Source: Neisseria sicca (GTDB lineage: Bacteria > Pseudomonadota > Gammaproteobacteria > Burkholderiales > Neisseriaceae). From it: a DNA stretch of 64,000 nucleotides. The DNA is taken from the NCBI RefSeq assembly GCF_003044565.1, contig NZ_POXG01000004.1:124001-188000 (forward strand), read 5' to 3'. A program made the position numbers and the translations under genes. The notes below the pieces were generated by a model. The model did not search any database. It was given only the letters and a program-made list of their open reading frames with translations, and was not told the origin of the DNA. Shown piece by piece: positions 26,001 to 34,532 of this stretch. How positions within the stretch are numbered: the stretch's first letter is position 1; each line of letters begins with the position of its first letter.

Positions 26001-28882
26001 ATAAGGCGGTAAACGGGGATCTGCGTTAAAGGGCTGAGATTGTCAAACTCGAACCATATCTCACGTCCCAGTTCGTCAATAACGGTATGCGGCAAGCCGG
26101 TATCTTCATTGTAAACAATGCGATAACCATTGCCATGGCGGTCGCTTACCTGTATCAGGGCGTAAGTGCCATTACCACTGCCACTACGATCGGTGTCATT
26201 CAAGTGTAGTGGTGAAAATCTATGCCTGTTGCTACCGTCCAGATTACTGATTTGATAGCTGCCATTATCGATTCGTTCGAAGATGATTTGTTCTGCTTCA
26301 AACAGAACCTGTCCTTCATCTTCCTCCAGTTCTGGCAGATCAAATGTACGTCCCTGATTATCGGTATAGGTAAAGCGACCGTCTTTGCGCTCTAGCTTGG
26401 CGCTCAATGTGGTGCGCCAACCGCTACCCAGCCAACTTTCTTTCAAATCAGAAAAATAGCTACGACTCCATACAAACGGCACCAATCCATCAAAAGCAAA
26501 ATCAGTTTCATCCGGTAAAACTTTTATGCCTGAAATAGGATTGACAGGACGACCAATTAATTCGGCAATTTTACAAGGGATACAGGTTTTATCGGTTTTT
26601 GCAAAACCATTAAAGAAAAAGCTATCAGAACCGCCTACAGGCATTGCAGGTGCTTTGACGCGAACAATCTTAGGAGAAGCAAGAATAATTTCACCATTTT
26701 TTAATTTGATATAGCTTCCGCCTCCGCCACTGATCATTACCTCATCTTGACCGACGATCATTACTTTGGCAGTACTACTGGTCAGCTCAAGGTCTTTTTT
26801 TGCGCCAATCTGCATCTTGTTATTTTTTGCCTGTATTTCAACCTTGCCTTGGGCTGCATGGATTTTAATGGCTTTATTTTGTGCAAATAGGTTGATGCTT
26901 TTTAGAGCGTGTGCAGTAAAGTTCTTGCCGGCACTGATATTACTGTCCTGCATGCTGACCCAGTGGATATGTCCTTGCGCTGTATTCAATATGCTTTGTT
27001 TGGTGCTGGCGGCCAGACCGTCAGGAGCGGAAATGACGATTCCCGATTTTTTCAGTTTCTTTAAGTTGCTGTTGATGTGGTTTGCTTGAGCAATGCTTTC
27101 TGTTGCAGTATTGCCCGCACGTTTGGCAGCAGTATCTAGTAATTTGGCAGCAATCAATGCTTTTCGCATGCGTCGTATCGCTTTGCCCATCTCTAGAACT
27201 TCGCCTTTTGCACCTCCCTGAGCATCCGAGCTGACGAGTATGCCTTTCCCTGCCCGCACTGCGCCCCAGCCGTCGGTTCTGAGTTCGAAGCCTTCGCCGT
27301 TTTCTCCGCGTTTGTTGCGACTTGAGTCGACAATGTGGCCGAGGTTGAGTTGGGACTTCTGGTAGTCGGTGGCGAGTTTGATGTGTTCCTGACCTTTTTG
27401 GTCTTCCATCCTGAGTTTGTTGTTTGCCCAGGTACGGATGACGTTCCTTGTGTTCCAATCGGCAGGGATGTGGTCGGGATGGGCGCTGTCGTGCATGACG
27501 CCGGAGATATACGGACGGTCGGGGTTGCCTTGGACGAAGGACAGCATGACTTCGGTGCCTTCGTGTAAGGGGAAGTGGATACCGTATTCGGGACCGGCAT
27601 AGGGTTTGGCCAGTCGGACGGGACGGCTTTCTCCACCGGGACTCCATTCGTCCAAATCAAACGGCAGTTTGACGCGGTAGCGTCCCATGTCGTCGATGTA
27701 GGCGTAGGTGCAGTTCTCCGCCGCGGTCACCCGTGCGGGCAGTGTGCCGGCGATATGGGGGCGCGGTGTGGTGCGTTCGGGACGGAAGGCGAGTTGGGCG
27801 GGGACGGCGGTAAAGGTATGGCTGTAGGCGCTATCGCGGCTGCCGCTGTGTTCCATACTGAGTACCAGCCAGCCGTCGGGTGCTTCGGGGAAAGCAGTAT
27901 CGGTTTGGAACACTTTCATCGGCGCCATAGAGACGACGTTGCCGCTGCCGTTGGCGACGGTTTGGCGGCAAAGGAAGGCTTCGTTCAACAGGGTCGTCTG
28001 AACTTTGGCTTCGTCGGAGGTTTTGGGATGGAGGCCCCAGTTTTGCTGTTTGCCCAGTAAGACGGTATTGTCGGCTGACTCTTCGGATTGTTTGTTGTCG
28101 GTTTCGGCAAAGAGGTCGGTATCGGCGGTGCGGTAGTTGTAGTCGGCACTGCGTATGCCTTCGACGATGGGGTTGTGACGGATGCTTAAGTTGAATAATG
28201 CTTCGGTACCGACGCTTTCCAGTCCGGCATGGGGACGGTAGGAAATGGGTAAGCTTTGGTCGCGGAAGTAGTGTTCGGGACTGTCGCCGAAGACGACCAC
28301 ATCGCCATGTTGTTCATTCTGCTCGAAGGCATACCAAATGCCTTCTTCCTCACACAGACGGTTGATAAAGGCGAAGTCGCTTTCGAGATACTGGGTCACA
28401 TACTCGCGGACGGTGTAGCTGCGGCTTTTTTGGAAACGGTAGTCGACGCCGGAGAAGCCGTGGTGTTTGAAGACGGCGGCAACGATATCGGGGACGGTTT
28501 GGTTTTGAAACAGTCGGGAGGATTGGAAATGTTTTAAAGCCGCGAAACGCGGCTCTAAAACAAAGCGGTAAACGGTTTCATCCTTAGATACCGACAACTT
28601 CTCACACGAAGTCACGATGCCCTGCCATTGTTTCGCCGGAGGCTCGTCTGAACCGGCTGCGAAGGCGGCGGCGACTTCGGACAATACGGCCTCCTGCGGA
28701 CGAATTTCAAACGCTGCTCGCTGGTTGAGGTAGGAAGACAGCGGCAGGGAGGAATCGGTGGAGGTGGCGGTGATTTCGACGCGGTAGGCGGTGTTGGCGG
28801 CTTCGGAGGCGGTGAAGGATTTGACGGAGAGGGAGGGGGAGAAACGGGCGAAGGTGAGGTGGTAGGATTGGCGGGCAGTCAT
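23039..28882 (-). CDS. VgrG-Rhs fusion protein, putative type VI secretion effector
   Basis: 1,947 residues. About 1-500: VgrG spike (LTFARF at the front, then FINRLCEEEGIWYAFEQ, and the OB/gp5 region GRYRVKLPFDLDEW with VQGNPDRPYISGVMHD). About 500-770: DUF2345-type needle extension (FELRTDGWGAVRAGKGILVS). From about 780: the DUF6531-type Rhs opening (PVNPISGIKVL, FVWSRSYFSDL). About 880-1810: many YD repeats (TRYRYNENGQITQITDAKNN). The Rhs core ends near 1810 ([20 protein letters not shown]). The last 135 residues are a variable tip with no motif I know; they contain glycine- and alanine-rich stretches. VgrG-type proteins pierce target cells as the type VI tip, and Rhs shells carry toxins. 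No other type VI genes lie in the window. A candidate immunity lipoprotein follows. Confidence 0.92.
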   Translation of the reverse strand: MTARQSYHLTFARFSPSLSVKSFTASEAANTAYRVEITATSTDSSLPLSSYLNQRAAFEIRPQEAVLSEVAAAFAAGSDEPPAKQWQGIVTSCEKLSVSKDETVYRFVLEPRFAALKHFQSSRLFQNQTVPDIVAAVFKHHGFSGVDYRFQKSRSYTVREYVTQYLESDFAFINRLCEEEGIWYAFEQNEQHGDVVVFGDSPEHYFRDQSLPISYRPHAGLESVGTEALFNLSIRHNPIVEGIRSADYNYRTADTDLFAETDNKQSEESADNTVLLGKQQNWGLHPKTSDEAKVQTTLLNEAFLCRQTVANGSGNVVSMAPMKVFQTDTAFPEAPDGWLVLSMEHSGSRDSAYSHTFTAVPAQLAFRPERTTPRPHIAGTLPARVTAAENCTYAYIDDMGRYRVKLPFDLDEWSPGGESRPVRLAKPYAGPEYGIHFPLHEGTEVMLSFVQGNPDRPYISGVMHDSAHPDHIPADWNTRNVIRTWANNKLRMEDQKGQEHIKLATDYQKSQLNLGHIVDSSRNKRGENGEGFELRTDGWGAVRAGKGILVSSDAQGGAKGEVLEMGKAIRRMRKALIAAKLLDTAAKRAGNTATESIAQANHINSNLKKLKKSGIVISAPDGLAASTKQSILNTAQGHIHWVSMQDSNISAGKNFTAHALKSINLFAQNKAIKIHAAQGKVEIQAKNNKMQIGAKKDLELTSSTAKVMIVGQDEVMISGGGGSYIKLKNGEIILASPKIVRVKAPAMPVGGSDSFFFNGFAKTDKTCIPCKIAELIGRPVNPISGIKVLPDETDFAFDGLVPFVWSRSYFSDLKESWLGSGWRTTLSAKLERKDGRFTYTDNQGRTFDLPELEEDEGQVLFEAEQIIFERIDNGSYQISNLDGSNRHRFSPLHLNDTDRSGSGNGTYALIQVSDRHGNGYRIVYNEDTGLPHTVIDELGREIWFEFDNLSPLTQIPVYRLISMGSYNDNLPEGRELLVRYRYDDNGDLVAVEDTEGFVHRRFGYRRHMMIRHQTAAGLNTYYQYDHYTPKGRVLRSHTDNGEEWRFAYADGHTQITDALGRSEHLYYDHHGEVVKKVFADGSSVLTERDALGRPIKITDEMGRETRYRYNECGLLTFVGGEGGQNQHIRYDQERRPVEITLPHNQKTLIEYNEQGLPATQSDSKGNTTRYRYNENGQITQITDAKNNTYTFEYDQHHRLSTQTDCSGQQTRYTYNDEGKLESITDAAGHTTRYHYQNRKPLRTDYPDGSSEHFSYDHAGRLSVLTDAEGNRTAYDYDNDNKPTIRYNALGGAFQYRYDSVGRLKTLVNENGDSYTFEYDERDRLIRETGFDGKMTRYTYNPAGELIREEEYASGNIDVRTRPLRTITYHRDRIGRIRQKDSHLDGGEILSTHYRYDKLNRLIQAHNAHSELRFGYDHNGLIKEQLIHLDEPITSSTSRSQSKDVAAQITEHRYDVLGNRTQTILPTGEVLNRLYYGSGHLHHINLDGTTLADIERDALHRPIERTIGKLNTQFQLDPLGRLKQQIAQPNSHNKADPAVLIGRRYQYDTTGNLVRTDDQTNGSRDYTYDALGRISQSADEHYRYDPAHNLTDGSRISGNRLTQYKGISYRYDPLGNLIEKQQHDGEIQHYRYNADNQPTEAEIYRPGQNAVLYRYRYDPMGRRIAKVHPDGNEIQYLWDGSRLLQEYHKDRTYTYVYTEDRNYEPLAQITTYNGSDKAREILYYHNDQIGIPREMTDEEGNIVWSGDYSGWGKLTQEGRLKLDIHQPFRLQNQHYDEETGLHYNFFRYYDPEIGRFTQQDPIGLLGGLNLYAFGFNIQEWFDHLGLACQPVTSKGVPTAAGYAVGQSGNAISAAGGITQTVKHAPGTARITGGWGTVSRFFGTIFGLETALADPVIAESGVNATFHIEVTKCHNIGKCSEDQYLTLKKMYNDCPRDAWAELNRIKGKK

Positions 28883-28899
28883 GGCGATCTGGATGATTT

Positions 28900-28985
28900 A
28901 TGATGAAAGTTTAAACATAAATCAAAAAAGCGAATAAGACAAACGGATAATGATGAACGGTAAAAATGTTGTATAGATGGTTTTT
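28900..28985 (-). repeat. Leader of the vgrG-rhs gene, duplicated at 31524-31600
   Basis: The sequence ATGAAAGTTTAAACATAAAT and the following 60 bases (TGATGAACGGTAAAAATGTT) recur in diverged form at 31524-31600. It forms the region immediately upstream of the vgrG start codon. Confidence 0.55.
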
Positions 28986-29016
28986 AAAGTTCTGAAAATA
29001 ACAAGGATGATGAATG

Positions 29017-29055
29017 AAAGAGGTTGTTTGAAAGTTTTTCAGACGACCTCTTTCA
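29017..29055. terminator. DUS-like inverted repeat
   Basis: GAAAGAGGTTGTTTGAAAG with inverse TTTTTCAGACGACCTCTTTC. One arm is degenerate (AGGTTGTTTGAAA), the other a normal DUS. It is followed by the intergenic palindrome fragment GTTGGGTTTTCAACTCAACC. The 29056-29236 stretch holds no gene. Confidence 0.5.
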
Positions 29056-29236
29056 AAGTTGGGTTTTCAACTCAACCTATGACTGCTGTCTTTATTTCAA
29101 GAAAGGTTTCGAAATCAGGTACATGCCATTTTTACGATGGACCCCAAATAACCAAAGGGACATGTAAAACAAGATATAAATTTAGATGATATTAATCAAT
29201 ATTGAGTTTTAAAACAACCTAGATTTACTATTTAAT

Positions 29237-29980
29237 TTATGAAGGATATAGTTTACTACCAATTGGATTGTCTCCATTGTGATAGATGTCTTTATAAATG
29301 TAAATGATCGAGAAACCTTTAGGATAATTTAGTTGCATTTTTCTAATATGTTCATCAAAAACTTCAAATTCCATGATTACATTGGAATGGATAATAGAAG
29401 AATATTTAAACGATGTATGTAAGGTTGGTTTATTGCTGTAATTTGAGTTATAAATTCTATATTTTGTTTCTATCTTTTGTAATTTTATGATTTTTTGTCT
29501 TTCGAAGTCTTTCTCAGATATAAAATTAGACAAATTATATGTAGTATCAAAATATAAAGTTAAAAATGGGTCTTTTTGGAAATTTTGAGGTATCATTAGG
29601 GTTACTTTTGATTTTGTAAGGATGTATCTTTTAAAGCCATTTTTTTGAATATCCTCCTCAATCCCAATACCTTCTTTTTCCCATTTTTTAATATCTTCCT
29701 CATCTAATATTTGATCATTCATGACCCCTATTGCTATATTCAACATATAAAAGAAGTTTTCTTTTTCAAAAGCAATTTCTTGGCTATTCATATGAACCTC
29801 ACTTTTTGTTACTTTATTGATTGGAGTTAATAGCTTAGTATCAGGCTTCTGTTGTCTGTTTTCTAAAAATGTATCAGTACGTTTCTCCTTCACTCGGTTC
29901 TTTTGCTCATCATGTTCGGACTGAGTGCAAGCAATAAAAAATAAAAAACAACAAGATAATGTGATTTGTTTAATTTTCAT
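29237..29980 (-). CDS. Lipoprotein of unknown function upstream of vgrG-rhs
   Basis: 247 residues, AT-rich. The lipoprotein signal ends FFIAC (MKIKQITLSCCFLFFIAC). A charged linker (EHDEQKNRVKEKRTD) follows, then a globular part with many aromatic residues (KRYILTKSKVTLMIPQNF, GFSIIYIYKDIYHNGDNP). No motif was recognised. It lies upstream of the VgrG-Rhs gene on the same strand, separated by a DUS repeat, so it is probably not in the same transcript. It may be the immunity gene of an earlier, lost toxin (inference). Confidence 0.55.
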   Translation of the reverse strand: MKIKQITLSCCFLFFIACTQSEHDEQKNRVKEKRTDTFLENRQQKPDTKLLTPINKVTKSEVHMNSQEIAFEKENFFYMLNIAIGVMNDQILDEEDIKKWEKEGIGIEEDIQKNGFKRYILTKSKVTLMIPQNFQKDPFLTLYFDTTYNLSNFISEKDFERQKIIKLQKIETKYRIYNSNYSNKPTLHTSFKYSSIIHSNVIMEFEVFDEHIRKMQLNYPKGFSIIYIYKDIYHNGDNPIGSKLYPS

Positions 29981-30129
29981 AATATATCTCTTAGAAATGT
30001 TAGCTACCCGTTACAGACCAATGAGGATTATCTCTCTTTCTTTTTGGGGCTGTACTAGATTAGCAGATATGTTATCCTTAAAATATAAAGATAACGCTCT
30101 GAAAATTAAAGAAAAAAGCATGGAATAGC

Positions 30130-30420
30130 TACTCTGTTTTTGTGTTCGAAGTTACCGCCCGTTCTGCTGCCGATATTTTGGGTATCCATCCCAATTCGGC
30201 AGTCCTGTTCTAACGCAATATCCGCATGGTCATCAGCCATTATCTAGCCTTGGCTGCTGATGAAGTTTTTGAGGGTTCTATCGAGTTGGACGAAAGCTAT
30301 TTCTGCGGACGGCGCAAGGGTAGATGTGGTCGTAGTGCAGCAGGAAAAGAGGTTGTCTTTGGTGTTCTGAAACGCAACGGACGGGTTTGCCAGATACTTC
30401 AAGATATTGGATTTCACCCT
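30130..30420 (+). pseudogene. IS1016-like (IS1595 family) transposase remnant
   Basis: Translated, the region gives VFEVTARSAADILGIHPNSA, a stop (TAA in place of a sense codon near 30211), then the same frame with FEGSIELDESYFCGRRKGRC and AAGKEVVFGVLKRNGRV. This is the ISXO2-like DDE domain of IS1016-type elements. The 5' third, the catalytic C-terminus and both ends are missing. The residual frame carries a stop and cannot be active. Confidence 0.75.
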
Positions 30421-30447
30421 AATCTACGCTTGTTCGCTCCATATCAA

Positions 30448-31389
30448 TCAACGTGAACCGTCGCGCGGGAGCGCTACTAATGGGGAAGCAGGCGGGTCTT
30501 GATAGCTTTCGTCGATCTCAAAGCCTTCTGCGCGGGCTTTGTCTTCCATTTGTTTCCTTTCCTTTGATCTTAAGCGGAGCTCTTTATCCAAGGCTTCGCG
30601 GTAGCCCGGTTTGCCAAATTCTTCTTGTACATGCAACCGGAGGAAATCCCAATATGCCTTTACGGTAATTTGCAGAGCATACTGACCGTTGCCGTATTGG
30701 TCACGATACTGCTCCGAGCCATCCTTACCAAGCATAAACTCCACAAGCACACCCTCCGCATATAGAGTCCCTATCTGAGCTAAGTTGGGCAGTTTCTTCC
30801 ATTCCTCAGGGGTTAGTTCAATAGCGGTGGGAATGCCGGTTATCGGTTTTGCTTTAATTCTACCGCCTTCCACTTCAAAAAAGGCGGCGGCATTTTTACG
30901 ATCGCGCTTAATCCTTGGGTCGCTGAGGTAAATCAAATCTGTCCAACCGGCTTGATGCATCTGCCTGATCAGATTATAGAAATTCTGTCTTGCTTCTTCG
31001 TCACTGATGTTGCTGCTTTTGCCGAGGCTAGAAAACATGTCAAATTCATCAATACCTAAGAACGGGTTATGACTTCCATTTTCATATGCGGTAATACTGC
31101 TTACATGAGGTATTTTAAAAGTATGTCTACCATGTTCAAAAACAACGGTTTTTTTCTGATTAAAGTCTATTTCATATTGATTGACATTAAAAAACTCTGA
31201 GTCGTCAGAAGGCCCTTCATAATTTTCGGGGAATCTGTTAACAAAATGTTTGCTGGATTCCGGCAGGGTAATGGATACCGTGTCAGGTAGGTTGTCTTTG
31301 GGTGTTTCTTTTGACAGGGGAATACAACCTCCTGATAAGAGGATGATGGCGGCGAATGAAATGATTTTATTTATCCAATTTTTAGGCAT
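30448..31389 (-). CDS. Lipoprotein of unknown function
   Basis: 313 residues. The lipoprotein signal ends LLSGGC (residues 17-22). The mature protein contains HTFKIPHVSSITAYENGSHN, ARQNFYNLIRQMHQAGWTDL and a C-terminal tail rich in R, K and E. GC content is nearer to the host average than that of the neighbouring lipoprotein gene. No family was recognised; a related layout (signal, then a domain dealing with tryptophan- and tyrosine-rich strands) is common in lipoproteins near type VI or Rhs genes, but that is only context. Its end abuts the IS remnant. Confidence 0.6.
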   Translation of the reverse strand: MPKNWINKIISFAAIILLSGGCIPLSKETPKDNLPDTVSITLPESSKHFVNRFPENYEGPSDDSEFFNVNQYEIDFNQKKTVVFEHGRHTFKIPHVSSITAYENGSHNPFLGIDEFDMFSSLGKSSNISDEEARQNFYNLIRQMHQAGWTDLIYLSDPRIKRDRKNAAAFFEVEGGRIKAKPITGIPTAIELTPEEWKKLPNLAQIGTLYAEGVLVEFMLGKDGSEQYRDQYGNGQYALQITVKAYWDFLRLHVQEEFGKPGYREALDKELRLRSKERKQMEDKARAEGFEIDESYQDPPASPLVALPRDGSR

Positions 31390-31523
31390 GGTTATCGTCC
31401 GTTTTTTGTGATTTAAATCTGTATCAAAGGTGGGAGCAAAGACAATAAGGCAACTGCCAATAATAATTTTTTCATTTTTTGTTTATCTTTGGGTTAGAGT
31501 CTATTTTTTAAAATACGGCTAGA

Positions 31524-31600
31524 TGAAAGTCTGAACATAAATCAAAAAGCCCAAAAGGAAAAATGGGTGATGATGAGTGGTAAAGATGTCGTGTGAATGG
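31524..31600 (-). repeat. Second copy of the vgrG-rhs leader
   Basis: GATGAAAGTCTGAACATAAA and following bases (GATGATGAGTGGTAAAGATG) match 28900-28985 with scattered changes. No vgrG follows here; the lipoprotein gene at 31389 does. Confidence 0.5.
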
Positions 31601-31608
31601 TTGTTTGA

Positions 31609-31765
31609 TATAGTGGATTAACTTTCAACCAGTACGGCGTTGCCTCGCCTTAGCTCAAAGAGAACGATTCTCTAAGGTGCTGAAGCACCAAGTGAATCGG
31701 TTCCGTACTATCTGTACTGTCTGTGGCTTCGTCGCCTTGTCCTGATTTAAATTTAATCCACTATA
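31609..31765. mobile_element. Correia repeat element, full-length (157-bp) form
   Basis: TATAGTGGATTAACTTTCAA at one end, TTTAAATTTAATCCACTATA at the other. It includes the internal segment AGAGAACGATTCTCTAAGGT that the 107-bp copies lack. It lies between the toxin region and mltA. Confidence 0.9.
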
Positions 31766-31793
31766 AGCGCGGGAATGGATAGGCTGGATATGA

Positions 31794-31831
31794 AAAAGGT
31801 CGTCTGAAAACCGTTTTTCAGACGACCTTTT
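31794..31831. terminator. DUS inverted-repeat hairpin
   Basis: AAAAGGTCGTCTGAAAACC/GTTTTTCAGACGACCTTTT, 17 bases downstream of the mltA stop on the minus strand. Likely mltA terminator. Confidence 0.8.
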
Positions 31832-31847
31832 GACTTTTTAGCCGATT

Positions 31848-33170
31848 TTAAGGCTGGTAGCTGGGTTTCATGCCGTTGGGCAGGAGTTGCCAGACGTAGC
31901 CTGTGGTTTTCATTTTGCCGGCAACTTCGCCTGCTTCGTCGCCGTAGCCCCAGAAGTAGTCTACGCGGACGGCGCCTTTGATGGCGCTGCCTGTGTCTTG
32001 CGCCATGATGAGGCGGTTGAGGGCTTTTTTGGTGGTCGGATGAGCGGTGGCGACAAACAACGGTGCGCCCAAGGTGATGTAGTGGCGGTCGATTGCGCCT
32101 GCGTATTCACCCAAGAGCGGGGTGCCCAATGCGCCGACCGGTCCGGCTTCGCTGCTGCCGGTCAGTTCGCGGAAGAAGACGTAGCTGGGGTTTTGTCCCA
32201 AGACTTCGGCGAGGCGGCCGGGGTTTTGCTTCATGTAGGCTTTGATGCCCTGCATGCTGGTTTGTGCGAGGGGGAGGTAGCCTTTGTCTGCCATGTAGCG
32301 TCCGATGGAGACGTAGGGGTGTTCGTTTTTGTCGGCGAATCCGACGCGGATGTATTTGCCGGACGGGGTTTTCAGACGACCTGAACCTTGGATGTGCATG
32401 AAGAAGAGTTCGACGGGGTCTTCTGCGTAACCGAGGATGGGGGCTTTGCCGTTGAGCGCGCCGCCGTTGATTTGGTTGCGGGTGTAGTAGGGGACGAAGC
32501 GGCTGCCTTCAAATCTGCCTTTGAGGGCGGTGCTACGGGCGGTAATGGGGAATTGGGACAGGTCGGCGGTGTGTGTGCCGCTGTTGTCGATGACGCCGCT
32601 GTTGGCACCGGTTTGGCGGATGCGGACGGTGGCTTTGCTGCCTCTCAAATTGGCGGACAGTGGGACGGAAACGAAGTCGTTGGGGATGCCGTAGATGGGG
32701 AAGCGGGCTTTGCTTGTAGCTTTGTCATCGCCGAGCAGGACGGGCTCGTAGTAGCCTGTGATGGTGCCGGCGGGGTTGCCGTTGTTGCTGACTTGCCAAG
32801 GGGTGAAATAGCGTTCGAAGAAATGCTTGGCTTGGAAATGGTGGACGGGCGTCTGCATGGCTTGGGCGCACACGTCTTGCCAGCCTGCGCGGTTTTTGAG
32901 TTTCTCGCAGCCTAAGCGGAAGGATTGGAGGCTTTTGGCGAAGTGTTGGGTGCTCCAGTGCGGCAGTTCTTGGTGGGACACGACGGTGTAGGTCGCGCCA
33001 CCGCCGCTGACGGTGGTGCCGACGGGGTCGGGCGTGCCGGTCGGGCGGTCCGGGCCTTTGACGGTGGTGGTGTCGACTTCGGGAAGGTTTTTGATGCGTT
33101 TGCTCGGGCAGGCGGAGAGGACGGCTGCGGCGATGGTGAGGAGTGTGAGGCGGTATAGGTGTTTTTTCAT
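31848..33170 (-). CDS. mltA: Membrane-bound lytic murein transglycosylase A (GNA33 family)
   Basis: Outer-membrane lipoprotein that cleaves peptidoglycan glycan strands with formation of anhydromuramyl ends. 440 residues with lipobox (VLSAC). MltA-fold motifs: GTITGYYEPVLLG in the first barrel, FFMHIQGSGRL, and the C-terminal 3D domain with the catalytic aspartate region IMAQDTGSAIKGAVRVDYFWG. A DUS is embedded in the coding sequence (GRLKTPSGKY, near 32370). Normal length. Monocistronic with a DUS hairpin at the end. Confidence 0.95.
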   Translation of the reverse strand: MKKHLYRLTLLTIAAAVLSACPSKRIKNLPEVDTTTVKGPDRPTGTPDPVGTTVSGGGATYTVVSHQELPHWSTQHFAKSLQSFRLGCEKLKNRAGWQDVCAQAMQTPVHHFQAKHFFERYFTPWQVSNNGNPAGTITGYYEPVLLGDDKATSKARFPIYGIPNDFVSVPLSANLRGSKATVRIRQTGANSGVIDNSGTHTADLSQFPITARSTALKGRFEGSRFVPYYTRNQINGGALNGKAPILGYAEDPVELFFMHIQGSGRLKTPSGKYIRVGFADKNEHPYVSIGRYMADKGYLPLAQTSMQGIKAYMKQNPGRLAEVLGQNPSYVFFRELTGSSEAGPVGALGTPLLGEYAGAIDRHYITLGAPLFVATAHPTTKKALNRLIMAQDTGSAIKGAVRVDYFWGYGDEAGEVAGKMKTTGYVWQLLPNGMKPSYQP

Positions 33171-33412
33171 AATGTTGTCTTAAAGATCGTCTGAAATCTG
33201 CCGTTGGATGGCGTGAAATCTATAAGCTGCTGCGCTGACTTGCTTTGAGACGCAAGCTGAACGATTTTCTTGCGTCTTCGGCTTGCGGGCTCGGATTGCT
33301 TCTCGATTGATTTCATGTTGGAAGAACAGATTTGCAGGCGGGATATTTGGTCCGTTTATTCAAGAGCTTGGGATTTTAACACAGTTTGCCTGCCTGCTTC
33401 GGCGGTATGGAA

Positions 33413-33457
33413 AAAGGTCGTCTGAAAACCTTGTATATCGGTTTTCAGACGACCTTT
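33413..33457. terminator. DUS inverted-repeat hairpin
   Basis: AAAGGTCGTCTGAAAACC with a perfect inverse and a nine-base loop, just downstream of the dsbC stop. It lies in a gap of about 300 bases between dsbC and mltA that otherwise holds only the mltA upstream region. Confidence 0.8.
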
Positions 33458-33477
33458 GCCGTATCTTGAAGCCAATC

Positions 33478-34275
33478 TTATTTCTGATTGTCTTCGATGA
33501 TTTTTTTGAGGTGCGGCATGGGGCTGTATCCGCTTTGGCTGCGGCCGTTCGGGAAAACGAGGGTCGGCGTGCCGTTGAAGCCGAATTGTTCGCCCAAAGA
33601 AGTGGTCTCGGCAACGGGATTTTCGCAATTGGCTTTGCCGCTCGGGAATTGGCCTTTGCGCATCCAGTCGGTCCAGGCCTGGGTCGGGTTGGGCTGGCAC
33701 CATAGGATTTCGGCTTTACGCGCGGCATCGGGGTGCAGGCTCGGAATCGGCATCATGAAGTTGTAAATCGTGATGTCGGTCATTTTTTCAAACTCGTGTT
33801 CCAAGCGTTTGCAGTATGGGCAGTCGGGATCGGAGAATACGGCGACTTTCAGCTTGCCGTTGCCGCGCACTTCTTTGATGGCTTTGTCCAAAGGCAGGGA
33901 GGCGAAGTCGATTTTGTTCAAATCAGCGGCGCGTTCGTCGGTCAGGCTTTTGCGCGTGTTGACGTCGATGAGGTCGCCGACGAACATATAGTCGCCTTTG
34001 GCATCGGTGTAAATGATTTGTTTACCGCTGACAACGACTTCATAAATGCCTTGAATAGGGGTTTCGCTGACGCTGATGACTTTCAGGCCTTGGGATTCGT
34101 AAATTTTTTCGAGGCGGGCTTTCAAGGCTTCGCCGACTTTGCCTTGCACGGGGGCAGCGGGCTTGGCGGCGGCAGAAGAGGGCGCAGCATTTGCTTGTGA
34201 AACGGGTGTTTGCCCGCACGCAGTCAGCGAGATCAGAGCGATGGGGGCTAAGATTTTGATTAATTTGGTTTTCAT
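33478..34275 (-). CDS. dsbC: Thiol:disulfide interchange protein DsbC, lipoprotein form
   Basis: Disulfide isomerase that corrects wrongly paired cysteines in exported proteins. 265 residues from ATG 34275 (MKTKLIKILAPIALISLTAC); the frame is open a further 14 codons. The lipobox (LTAC) makes it a lipoprotein rather than the soluble form of E. coli. An alanine/proline linker follows, then the dimerisation domain (VSETPIQGIYEVVVSG), then the thioredoxin domain with active site CPYC (VFSDPDCPYCKRL) and cis-proline loop GTPTLVFPNG. Divergent from the priA locus. Confidence 0.93.
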   Translation of the reverse strand: MKTKLIKILAPIALISLTACGQTPVSQANAAPSSAAAKPAAPVQGKVGEALKARLEKIYESQGLKVISVSETPIQGIYEVVVSGKQIIYTDAKGDYMFVGDLIDVNTRKSLTDERAADLNKIDFASLPLDKAIKEVRGNGKLKVAVFSDPDCPYCKRLEHEFEKMTDITIYNFMMPIPSLHPDAARKAEILWCQPNPTQAWTDWMRKGQFPSGKANCENPVAETTSLGEQFGFNGTPTLVFPNGRSQSGYSPMPHLKKIIEDNQK

Positions 34276-34413
34276 TTTTAAGTATAGGCGTGTGTCAAGA
34301 AAACTCCATTGTATCAAACCTCTGTCATGCCTGCATTGTATTGAGGCTCAATTTATCGTCTGAAAATAGCTTTCGGCTGTTAAAATACGCAAAAAAATGA
34401 TTTGCCTGCCTGT

Positions 34414-34440
34414 ATGATCTACCACCGCATCGCCGTAAAC
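34414..34440 (+). repeat. Vestigial copy of the priA start
   Basis: ATGATCTACCACCGCATCGC followed by CGTAAAC repeats the first 26-27 bases of priA (35244) with a single difference. It then diverges and runs into a DUS near 34471. It marks where priA began before the gene at 34533 was inserted. Confidence 0.8.
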
Positions 34441-34532
34441 ATATGGCTAAGCGGACTTCGGGCCGGTTTGAGGTCGTCTGAAAGATTTGCTGCGGGCAAC
34501 TGAAAGATTTTATCGACACTTTGAGAGAAAAG

